DNA from: Chromera velia
Taxonomy: Eukaryota > Sar > Chromeraceae
Reading direction: 5' to 3'
Assembly: GCA_018398765.1 (NCBI GenBank)
Contig: JAHBMJ010000638.1
Location: forward strand, 1-43,453
Length of the DNA: 43,453 bases
Both the position numbers and the translations under genes were made by a program. Position 1 is the first letter of the stretch. Each line of letters begins with the position of its first letter. Below the pieces are notes generated by a model. That model was not told the origin of the DNA and did not search any database. It saw only the letters and a program-made list of their open reading frames with translations. Below, in pieces: positions 1 to 10,290 of this stretch.

Positions 1-4
1 AGAG

Positions 5-360
5 GCCCCCTGCGCAGCCAAACAGCAGCAGGAGAAGACGACCGAGGCCCCCCGCACAGCCAAACAGCAGCAGGAAAAGACCAAAGGGGCCCCCCACACA
101 GCCAAACAGCAGCAGGAGAAGGCGGCCGAGGCCCCCCGCACAGCCAAACAGCAGCAGGAGAAGACGGCCGAGGCCCCCTACACAGCCTAACAGCAGCAGG
201 CGAAGATGGCCGAGGCCCTCCACGCAGCCGAACAGCAGCAGGAGAAGACGGCCGAGGCTCCATACACAGCCGAACAGCAGCAGAAGAAGACAGCCAAGGC
301 CCCCCGCGTAGCCAAACAGCAGCAGGAGAAGACCAAAGGGGCCCCCCACGCGAGCCAAAA
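5..360 (+). repeat. 42-bp coding-type minisatellite, 8 full copies
   Basis: Eight full 42-bp units (5-46, 47-88, 89-130, 131-172, 173-214, 215-256, 257-298, 299-340) and a partial ninth are seen directly. In the plus frame starting at 5 each unit encodes 14 residues of the type [14 protein letters not shown], rich in Q, K and E. The frame is open apart from one TAA at 188-190 in the fifth unit, so it looks like a decayed repeat domain. The array continues beyond the left edge of the window. It abuts the downstream end of the minus-strand retroelement remnant at 361-600. It could belong to an exon that begins outside the window. Confidence 0.85.
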
Positions 361-600
361 ATATTCTCTCCCCCTTTGTCTGAGTGGCCTCGTATACGTG
401 CTCCTAATACATGCACTTACTGCCTGTAGGTGGGCGACTTGCAGCCGCGCTCGGATTCGTCCACACACCTTCCCATACCCCTGCCCTCACTTCTTGCTTA
501 ACAGTCCAGCCAGCCTACACAGGAATATGTTGGCTTCCCTGTGGAGTGTGTCATCAATTAGACTCACGAGTGGGATGAAGTCGTATCCCCTGCTTCCAGA
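361..600 (-). pseudogene. Retroelement ORF C-terminal remnant (copy 1)
   Basis: Read on the minus strand, this stretch matches the last roughly 75 residues of the reverse-transcriptase remnant at 5980-6180. Shared blocks are the 'DF.. LVS' start, a 'LS.K.GQ' block and 'RIRA.LQ.AHL.A.SACIR'. A TGA replaces the expected Trp codon in the LSEKWGQ block, so this copy is dead. It lies in the opposite orientation to the longer copy and has diverged clearly at the nucleotide level, so the two copies did not arise from a recent local duplication. No RT core is present here. Confidence 0.7.
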
Positions 601-603
601 ACT

Positions 604-1285
604 TAAAAATGTCTAGCCTGAGTATATAGCAAATTTAATATCTAGCAATTATAAAACGTAAAAAACACGTTTTTAAACTTTATTTTGATATGTTAATTCC
701 ATTTAGATCAACTAAATTATAATCTTGATCAACAAAGAATTGACTTCTATTAAGCTCCCAAAACTCTTTTAGTTTTTTGTCTTTTTCTCCTTATACTTAG
801 TGCCTCAAGCGTGTTCACTCTGTCGGTCTTGAGTGCCTACTCCCACACTCCCTTCGCAAAACTGTCCTCCCCCCTCAAGACTCGTAACTTCCCCGTCAAA
901 GCTGCCTGCGGCCTTGTCTGCTTTCAAAAGGTAAATCAGATCGTCCTCACACTACTACTACTCCTAGTCCTCACACCACATGTTGTTCTTCTCAGGTGTG
1001 GGGCCTGCAGAGGGAATGAGATCGGGGGTCTTGCTTGTTTTCAGACCGATCCGCCAAAGGAACTTTCCACTTCCCACGGTTGCACTTGGCATCCCCACGT
1101 GACGTGAACATCATCTCTCTTAATTTCTCACCTCTCGCAAACAAGTCAGGGGAGAGCAGGGTGGTGGACAGAGGGTCCAAATGACTGCAAAACTTGCCAT
1201 GATTCCCTGAGAACATCAAGGTGTTCATATACGCACGTGCAATCATCCTCTGTCATCCCCTCGGGATCTGGGTTGCCATTTTTGA
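604..1285. other. No gene recognised; AT-rich then mixed sequence
   Basis: The first 200 bases are AT-rich. The rest has short open frames on both strands without a recognisable domain or splice-bounded exon. Confidence 0.5.
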
Positions 1286-1289
1286 CCCT

Positions 1290-1667
1290 CTAGTCTAGGG
1301 TTCGAACCCGATGTACCGAAAAAAAGTGAAGCACTGCCAGGAGGGAGTCTGCAAAGAGATCAGGGCCGAATGCTGCCGTAGCATCTGACCATGAGAAAAC
1401 CTTACCCTTCAATTTGGTAAGGGTGATGACTCTAGTGCCGTCGCGACAGAGTCTTGACAGCGGAGTAGTCTTGAGATGCATGTCATACTTTACGTCAGTC
1501 AGGTCTTGCAGAACAGTGCTTGATGTATCTGTTGTGAAGAAGATGCCAAGAGCTAGGCCGAGAGGAAGCAGCATATGATTTATACACCAGTTAAAAATCC
1601 CTCGACCGCTCCTCAAAATCTCGTTCGCTTGGTTTTGATCAACCGGAGCATTCACGTATGGCCCCTA
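1290..1667 (-). CDS. Unrecognised exon or gene fragment
   Basis: The minus strand is open for about 125 codons with protein-like composition: charged blocks alternate with a hydrophobic stretch near 'LLPLGLALGIFF'. The reading frame starts directly after a TAG that could itself be the end of an acceptor (minus-strand ...tctgtag at about 1668-1674). No in-frame ATG lies near the beginning, so if real this is an internal or terminal exon ending at the stop at 1290-1292. I do not recognise the family. It may equally be a fragment of a transposon protein, given the surroundings. Confidence 0.3.
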
Positions 1668-1846
1668 CAGACTCTGGCGGTATCTGTGACCAGGCCTTCC
1701 ATAACCTCCCTCCTCTTCATGGCGGTACCCTGTGCAGCTGTTCTTTTTTTTTTCTCTTTCTCCTCCCTCTTTTTTTGTCTCTCGGAAAAGGTTATGCGTG
1801 TCTGTCATTCTTTTAATTACATCTCAGGCAGCTTTTTTTTTTGTAG

Positions 1847-2173
1847 GGTCTTCCCCTGCATCAAGCAGCCTTGTGGCAAGGGAGAAAATGGTAAACAATA
1901 TACCCTAACTGTATTCCACGCACGGCCTCTTCCTTATGAAAGGAGAGATGACCCCTCAGCGCGTCAGACTTCTGTTAGCTTAATTTGTTCGTCGATCAAG
2001 CCATACAGCATTCTTCTCACATTTTTTTTATCACGTGGCCGCAGGGTTTTTCGCACTTTCTTGGCAAAATTTTTAATTCCTTATCCGGTGGTGATCTTGA
2101 AGTGCGTGGTAGAGTTCGGTTTGTCAGCGAAGTCATCCTCTTCAAGAGAGAAGGAAACGATGTGGTGATGATG
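1847..2173 (+). CDS. Two candidate exons of an unrecognised gene
   Basis: Exon A (1847-1890) follows a T-tract ending in tag and is followed by gtaaac. Exon B (2045-2173, 43 codons) follows gccgcag and is also followed by gtaaac. The phases agree if A begins with two bases of a split codon: A gives SSPASSSLVAREKM and B gives a mixed hydrophobic/charged segment containing 'GGDLEVRGRVRFVSEVILFK'. I found no convincing first or last exon and no known domain. The main support is the matching donor sequence and phase; chance splice signals in a T-rich region remain possible. Confidence 0.3.
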
Positions 2174-2769
2174 GTAAACTTTTCTCTTGCCTTCCTTGTT
2201 CTCTTTTTCCTCCACTATGCATCCAATCTCTTCCTCGTAGACACTGTCAGTCACTTCTCCCTTTGTTCCCTCTTCTTCCTGAATTCTTCAATCTGCTGTC
2301 GGAGTCCTTCTACAACCGTGTGTTGCTCTCTCTCTTCCCTTCACCATGGCCGGTATTTTCCGAGGTACGACGTGGAAATACTCTTCTTAACTGTTCTCCT
2401 CTTCTTTCTCGATCTCCGATCTCCTAAAAAGATTTGACACGAGCTGCAATAGACCACAGAAAGAAGAAAAGCTAAGTGTGATCAATATTAAAGTTGAAGG
2501 AGAACAACCACTACAAGGTAAGAAAAGCAATTAGAGCAAGATACGGCACAAGAAACATAAAAAAACTGAAGGACTTGCGACTGGAGGAAGGCATAGGGGC
2601 CGCCGTAGCTAGAACTTCAAGGTATTCCTGAAAATGGAATGCAGTGACAGAGAAGGGAAGACTGTATGATGTAATAGGGTACAAAAACTTATAACACAGA
2701 AGAACGGAGACTTGATCATCTGACAATACACGAGGGCGTCAAGATGTATAGGCAAGAATGTATGGGAAT

Positions 2770-3015
2770 GCATTGCTGTTCCTGGAAAAGGACGACCATC
2801 TGTTAAATGAACAGCAGGTGTCACTGAGCTAGTGGATTGATCCCTTTCTTTTGTCGTTATGTTGTCAGGCAAGAAGACAGAAAGTGAGGTAGATGGGCAT
2901 ACAACAACTCTGAGAGCAGTAATGATAACATAACGACAAAAGAAAGAGATCAATCCACTAGCTTACCTGCTGTTTGTTGAACAGATGGTCGTCCTTTTCC
3001 AGGAATAGCGACATC
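2770..3015. repeat. Long inverted repeat (fold-back), ~95-bp arms
   Basis: The left arm (about 2770-2868) and right arm (about 2925-3015) are reverse complements with few mismatches. Both contain 'ggaaaaggacgaccatctgtt', 'gctagtggattgatc' and 'tctttcttttgtcgttatgtt' or their complements. The spacer is about 56 bases. This fits a non-autonomous fold-back or MITE-like element. I could not fix a target-site duplication. Confidence 0.75.
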
Positions 3016-3112
3016 CCAACGGCTGCTGCCTCCACCTTCCCCCTGGCTTACACGTACTGCTGCACAAGATAGTGTTTGGGGCGGCTCATGATCTCCTACA
3101 GTACTTCGGACA

Positions 3113-3463
3113 TCACAGAAAGCAGACTGGCCTTCGGTGCTTCAGGGGCGCCGCTAAGAGCAGGCTGGGAGGTCTGAACAGAGACCGTGCTGTACTCTCC
3201 AAAGAAAATATTCCAGATTGAGTGGAGCTTGTTGATTGCGGCTGCAGAGGGAAGTGTCTAATCTTTTTTCTGTTTATCCCACCAAGAGAAAGTACAATGT
3301 TTGCTGTGTGACTCTTCGGCAGGCATTGAAGGTCAAACTTGAAATTGTTGAGGAGGTACCTCTTCCCAATATCTTGCATGGTCTTTGCTTCTTGTTCAAT
3401 TATGCAGCTGGCGATGAGTCCCAGCCTTTTTTTATCCGTTTTTTTTGTTTTTGCCTCATTCAC
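3113..3463 (-). CDS. Unrecognised open frame, possible exon
   Basis: A minus-strand frame of about 116 codons contains a lysine-rich start, a helical-looking block ('IEQEAKTMQDIGKRYLLNN') and a Ser/Pro-rich end. The first codon of the open frame is GTG rather than ATG, and no domain is recognisable. The plus strand is also open over part of this region, so the coding strand is not certain. It is listed because its composition is more protein-like than the other short frames nearby. Confidence 0.2.
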   Translation of the reverse strand: MNEAKTKKTDKKRLGLIASCIIEQEAKTMQDIGKRYLLNNFKFDLQCLPKSHTANIVLSLGGINRKKIRHFPLQPQSTSSTQSGIFSLESTARSLFRPPSLLLAAPLKHRRPVCFL

Positions 3464-3767
3464 TCACTGTATGACATTGTATGGGTTCACATCTGTCATG
3501 ATTGGACAAGAGAGGATACAATAGAAACAAGCGAGAAGAAAGCTTCTAAATGCGCTTAGAAGAGGCAAAAAAGGGGAAGCCACTGGTAGACGGGCATTCC
3601 GTTCTGTTCTGGACGCGAAGTTTAAAGGTTAATCGAGTATGGATCTAATTTTCAAAGTTTCGAACTATAAAGCTGCAGAAAGCCGTTCCTGCCCTTTGCA
3701 ACACAAAATACAGTTTATGGAAAAGTCTTCGGTAAGGTGGATGGCTTTCCATTTCAAGCGGCTTAGG

Positions 3768-4061
3768 ATCTGCTTCCAGATTGAACCCGCTGACTTCAGA
3801 CAGAAGCTGCAAAGTCAGACAGACTGGCAATTTAACTGCATGGATGGATGCAATATACGGATACATGCATTGCAATTGCAAATTTATGCAACACTTCGAC
3901 GCCTACAAACCGTTGCGCACATGCGCCAAAGGTGTTGTTTGCATGCGTCGAAGTGTTGTACGAATTTGCGATGCATGCACAAATTGCCAGTCTGTCTGAC
4001 TTCACAGCTTCTGTCTAGCTGTAGTGAGCGGGCTTCAGCGGGCTTCAATCTGGAAGCAGAT
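3768..4061. repeat. 294-bp fold-back element, near-complete palindrome
   Basis: The arms begin 'atctgcttccagattgaa' on the left (3768) and end with its complement on the right (4061). They share 'gacagaagctg', 'agtcagacagactggcaatt' and 'acaacacttcgacgc'. The centre is the small palindrome around 3913-3929 (ttgcgcacatgcgccaa). The right arm carries about 8-12 extra bases near 4018-4040, where 'gcgggcttca' is duplicated. It contains no coding sequence and is most likely a MITE or fold-back transposon. Confidence 0.8.
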
Positions 4062-4560
4062 ATCGAAACGTTTCATGTAACCAAGTTACAAAAAATGTTT
4101 AGTGTGTTGCCTCTAAATTTCCGTAAGTATCCGTAAGATCATGTACGCATGAGAACTTATATAAACTCATACAGAGTCTGCGCTGTCTACAACAGCCATA
4201 ACGCTGCTCGAAGCTATCCTGGGGCCACTGACTACCCCTGACATATATAAAACCGCGCCAAACTAGTATGCCAAGCTCACTATAAACATATGGTCCACGC
4301 CTGTTTTTTTCACAGTGTAAATTCACACATATATAAATGTGAGTAAAAATCGGTCAAAATTTTTTAAAATCAGTATATTATTATGACAGTCATAAATTAT
4401 TTCAACATAAAAAGACCCAGAAAAAAACTTAAAAAGTTTTAGAAGTTCTCATTATAACTAATTGTAACATAGTATAGTACACTATCTTTTCAATATACAC
4501 TTAAGTTTTGAACCTGCTATTATGTCCCTATAAACATTTTTTTCTTTTTGTGAACCCAAA
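4062..4560. other. AT-rich spacer, no gene seen
   Basis: Low-complexity AT-rich sequence with no open frame of recognisable content. It lies just upstream of the retroelement remnant and may hold the remainder of its 5' part in unrecognisable form. Confidence 0.5.
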
Positions 4561-4561
4561 T

Positions 4562-6242
<1,681 letters not shown>

Positions 6243-6755
6243 GAAGTACTTAGCAAATGCCGAAGAAGGCATTCAGATGGAGGAGCGTCAAGTATGAGGT
6301 CGTATGAGAGAGAGAGCTAGTAGCGAGAGCAGTAACCAGGACAGAAGGAAGAGATGAAAGACGTATAGGCCAGACGCGAGGAACAAACTTTAAGTCAATG
6401 TCCCCCTCGGAATCATACCTATATAATTAACTTGTAACTTTGTGTAAAACCTACCCTCATTGGATTATTTGGATACCCTGTATAGAACGTATCTTTACCG
6501 AAGTGTTGGAGGTTTTGCTTTCAAAGTTGCTGTCTAAGACTGTCTAAGTCAGTCCTACGGATGTTCTGTCTATCTTTCTTGGCGCCGTGTTCTGGGGCTG
6601 CCTCGTAGCTCGTCTTCAACCTCCACATCAATCCATCAGACTGGTTGAGGCGGCGGCCTTGACGTCGGCATCGCTGCGGATATCCGATATCAGTCAGCCA
6701 AACAAGGAGCGAGTTGATCAGTGAATAATCATGCAGCAAGTCAATCCATGAATGA
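6243..6755. other. No gene recognised
   Basis: Mixed-composition DNA after the retroelement remnant. 6300-6330 has a short GA-rich run. No open frame with recognisable content on either strand. Confidence 0.5.
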
Positions 6756-6850
6756 CTCGATCAACCAACCAACCAACCAATCAACCAATGAACCAACCAG
6801 CCAACTACACAATCAATCAATCAATCGATCAATCAATCAGTCAGCCGGCC
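6756..6850 (+). repeat. (TCAA/CCAA)n tetranucleotide repeat
   Basis: Runs of caac, caat and atca units with point changes are visible across about 95 bases. It lies downstream of the COX11 stop codon (COX11 is on the minus strand). Confidence 0.85.
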
Positions 6851-7077
6851 AGTCAGTGACTCTCTCTCGATGCTCCCTTGCCGCATGCCACTCTCCTCCT
6901 GTCCGATACCTCTGTGTTCTCAGCGGCCCCTTCCTCTTTCGGTTCTCTTGCAGCCTTCTAATTTGATGAGGAAAAATGAAAGGAGACAGCCAGGAAGACA
7001 AAACAAAAGGCTGCCATGTCCTCAAGTGCTCTGAAGATGCTGTGCATAGCCAAAGACGCAACAATATCTCAGCACCT

Positions 7078-9801
7078 TCAAAATACATCTGGAACAACAG
7101 AAAAAAAGAGAAGGAAGGAAGGAAGGAAGGAAGGAAGAAAGAAAGGAAAAGGAAGAAAGAAAGGAAAAGAAAGAAAGAAAGAAAGAAAGAGAAAAAAGAA
7201 AAAGCAAGAAAGCAAACGACCCACCCATTTGATAGAGTTGCTTGTATTGTTCTGGAATATCGCTGTTCGACTCAAAAAACACGTACGACAGTGTGATCTT
7301 GTCAACATATCCTGCAACCACAACCATAAGGAACAAACAGATAAACAGGGACGGCAACAGAGAGATGCACACAAGGGCCCAAAGACAAAAGCGTCTCTCT
7401 ATCTCCTGGCAACACATCATACTGAAGGGCCCCCCGTGATGCCGTAGCAAGAGGCAAAAAACAAAGCACCGCGAAGACCAAACCTCTCTCTCTCCCTCTT
7501 TCTTTCACACACACACACACACACACAGATTCCTTCGTGTATGTCCGGATGAAGCAAGAAGCTGCGGTTGCAGATCCACTGACAATCTGACTGAAGAAGC
7601 ACTGGCGACTGGTAAAGACTTCGTCGGTCGGATGCATGGATGCAGCTGTTCACACCCAACCACAAAGCCACTCATCACCCCAAATTTCCGCAACTGAACA
7701 TTCCACCCGCCCTTTGACACCTTCTCGATCACTGCCCCTCTGCGCGAGCCGGCAAGAAGATGGGGAAATTTGACAGGCGGATTGGGATAGAAGAACGGAA
7801 CCACGAGGGGAAAAGCGGACATTCGGCACCACTGAGGGTTTGTTCCTTCAAGGATCAGATACGGGGAGGACAAAGAGCCTCAAGCTACGCGGAGGGAGGG
7901 AGGGAGGATCTCCCAAGGGTCTGCCCCCGGCCTGCCTGACAGCCTTGCTGCTTGACCACTGCGAGCTTCTGTGGCGCAGGAGTAGCCCCAGAACCACAGT
8001 TCCGCACCTTAAAATTTTCTCAAACGTATGAATGTGATTCATCAAGCATGACCGCCAGATTAATAGGAAAAGAAATAAAGAAACAGAGATACAGATCTAC
8101 CGACAGACGAGTGAGCCAGCGACACAGAGAGGCAGACAGACGTCGACAGACGGACAAAGAATCAATGCCTGCTGCCCGAATGGCTGACTGACTGATTGTC
8201 TGACAGACTGACTGACTGACTGAGTCTGGGGTCATCCGCGTATTCAGGGTCTAGGAAGAAGAACACGGGCATATCGACCTCTTCCTGAGGGTTCAGCATC
8301 TGCTCCTCGAAGCAGAAGCACTGGATCTTGTTGAAGTACAGCCCGACCTCTGGGGGCATCACGTTGTACAGAGCCATGCCTGCAGGAAGGGATGGGGAGC
8401 GAGGAGGAGGGGGGTCTCTGTGTTGTCTTGGTTGTTGGGTTGTGAGTTGCTGGATGTGATGAGAAGAGGAAGAAGAAGGGAGGAGAAGAAGAAGAAGACG
8501 AAGAAGAAGAAGACAACGCCAAGTGGATGATGAGGAGAGGGGGAAGAAGAGGAAGGAGAGTGAGAGCGGAAAGACAAAAAAAACAGTGGGGGGGGAAGCA
8601 GTAAAAAAGAAAACGAACAAGTGGGAATGGAAAGGCATCATATTTTGCACAGCTTCACCACTCCTGAAAAACTCATGAAGCAAAAACGAAGAGCACCTGG
8701 ATTGATTGAAGGAGAAACAAAACAAAGTCTCGATCCCTACATCCCCCCCTTCACACATCCCCCCAGACCAAGAGGAATCGACCCCTCTCCCTCTCTGCTT
8801 CTATTTTCAGTCTTCCTCCTTTCTCTGTGCATCTGCATGGGTGTCTGTGCTCAAGGAGTCCCCCCCCCTCCATCTCCTGGTCTCCGCAGTCCCTCCCCTC
8901 CCCCTCGAACCGCATTCCTCACTCCCACACTTCAGTTTTCGTACTTCTGGTTTATTCCCCGCCGTTCAAGGCCTGACTGGCTCCTGCCTACCTATTACGG
9001 GTTTGTGCGTCAAGTTCTTGGCCTTGTAAAAAGCGAGCGCCGTCTCTCCAGGAGTGACGACAATTTTCCTCTGGCACGGTTTGAAGTCCCACATCAAAGA
9101 GCCAATCGTCGTGGCAGAGAACTCGACTGTGATCAGTCTCTTCGCAGCACGCGCTGAAGACAAGACAAGAGAGGGAAGGTGGAGTAAAAGCCTATCTTGA
9201 GGAAGGAAGAGGGGCCTTTCAGACAGACACAGAGAGGATTTGAGCAGAGGAAAGAAGAGGTTTTGAATTCACACAAAAGAGGAATAACTGCGAATGTGGG
9301 AGAGGACTGACACGTCTGCTCCGGAGGGGGTGCGTAGTCTTTGTGGACCATCGTTGTCCCATTGAATCCTGTTGCTTGGCAGAAGACCTTGTACAGAGGA
9401 AGAGACGCGAAGGACAGGCCGAAGGAGAAGAGCAGAAGAGCAATTGCGATTTGAATCGGCCTTGACATGTAGTGCTTATCACGAAGCTTCGACTGAAACG
9501 AGACGTATGACGCAAACCCTCTCCTCGACTGCCGTGGGTGTATTGAGAGGAGAAGGGAAGAAGAGGGAGAGGGGGGTGCAGAAGGAGACTGCGAAGCGAG
9601 ACGCCAGGACTGGCCACGCAACAAGCCCGGGCTGCCACATGAAACGCTGCGCCTTGAAAGGGCTAGAGCAGAAAATTGACGGGACTGAAAGGAGACTGCA
9701 AGGGCCGGGTTCGTGTCACACAAAAACGCCCACAAGTTCTTGGTTGCCGTGACCCTGTTACGCAGGAAGGGGGCGCTCGAACGCCACCGCATTGACATCA
9801 T
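7078..9801 (-). CDS. COX11: Cytochrome c oxidase assembly protein COX11, five exons
   Basis: COX11 is the mitochondrial inner-membrane copper chaperone that delivers copper to the CuB site of cytochrome oxidase subunit 1. Minus-strand exons: 9801-9312, 9153-8992, 8379-8221, 7311-7225 and 7088-7078; all junctions are GT-AG and the phases agree, giving 302 aa. In order: a Ser/Arg-rich presequence, a membrane segment (about 116-133) followed by 'LYKVFCQATGF', the beta-sheet domain ('LITVEFSATT', 'PGETALAFY'), 'YNVMPPEVGLYFNKIQ', the copper-binding CFCF (238-241), 'DMPVFFFLDPEYADDP' and 'VDKITLSYVFF'. The first ATG is used. If the last intron were retained, the frame would run through a (CTTT)n repeat to 7022, giving 366 aa with an unnatural F/S/L tail, so the spliced end is preferred. 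Confidence 0.93.
7108..7206 (+). repeat. (GGAA)n/(GAAA)n microsatellite in COX11 last intron
   Basis: About 100 bases of aagg, aagaa and gaaa units. On the COX11 (minus) strand this is a C/T tract immediately 5' of the acceptor ...tgttgttccag at 7089, so it probably serves as the polypyrimidine tract. Confidence 0.85.
7506..7527 (+). repeat. (CA)11 dinucleotide repeat
   Basis: An uninterrupted CA run inside COX11 intron 3 (7312-8220), preceded by a CT-rich tract. Confidence 0.95.
8180..8222 (+). repeat. (GACT)n repeat overlapping COX11 exon 3 donor
   Basis: gactgactga units run into the end of COX11 exon 3. On the coding strand the exon reads ...AGACTCA then gtcagtcagtcagtc, so the donor lies inside a TCAG tetranucleotide repeat and several identical gtcagt sites follow each other at 4-base steps. 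Confidence 0.8.
8462..8515 (+). repeat. GAA/GAAG-rich repeat in COX11 intron 2
   Basis: A run of agaagaag units; on the COX11 strand it is a CTT-rich tract about 80 bases before the exon 3 acceptor. Confidence 0.75.
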
Positions 9802-10290
9802 CACGGTTATCTTTCACGTCAACGCGCGTTCAGGTTCATTGGCATTTTTTGACGTTCTGATGCAAGGGTCAAAGCAGTCGCAGGCCTGTTCGAAGCTTCA
9901 AGCTGCTGAGAATATGTTGATAGAGCTCGAGGGGAAAGAGCAACTTCTGCCACTTCTGAGATGCGGAGGGCATGCGGAGGGCTGTCGCGGGATTTGACGC
10001 AAGCATGACGCACGCAAACTGACAGCAAAGCGCCACGGCGCCGCCTGAGATTGCCATGAGATTGCCTGATGATTGCCTGAATGAGTCTGATTCCACTGTT
10101 CCGTCATGCATGCAGTCAGAGAAGTCTTGTCACGCTTCCTCGGATCCCTCACAGAATCTCATTGCATTAGAGCAGTGCGCTTCGACTATTTAGACTCGTG
10201 GCAGGGAATCGCAGCCTTTCTTTGGACGGCGTGCGAAGCTTTCAGTCCCCGATCTTTTTGCCGTCTCCTTTTTTCGATCGGAAGTATTTG
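9802..10290. promoter_or_regulatory. Shared upstream region of COX11 and helicase
   Basis: 489 bases separate the two divergent start codons (9801 minus, 10291 plus). I see no clear TATA box or other core element. The label rests on the head-to-head arrangement only. Confidence 0.4.

Noticed and set aside
1-360. CRISPR array
   Set aside because: The 42-bp units are contiguous without spacers and form a coding-type minisatellite in a eukaryotic genome.
1298-1310. Perfect B-box-like word gggttcgaaccc suggesting a tRNA
   Set aside because: The flanks do not form T, anticodon or acceptor stems; the word is simply palindromic.
7022-7224. COX11 reading through to a stop at 7022
   Set aside because: Would add an F/S/L tail from a microsatellite absent from the family, while a good donor (gtgggt) and acceptor (ttccag) give a normal short end.
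10198-10290. GTG at 10198 as helicase start
   Set aside because: Nuclear genes start at ATG; the first in-frame ATG is 10291 and the preceding residues show no conservation.
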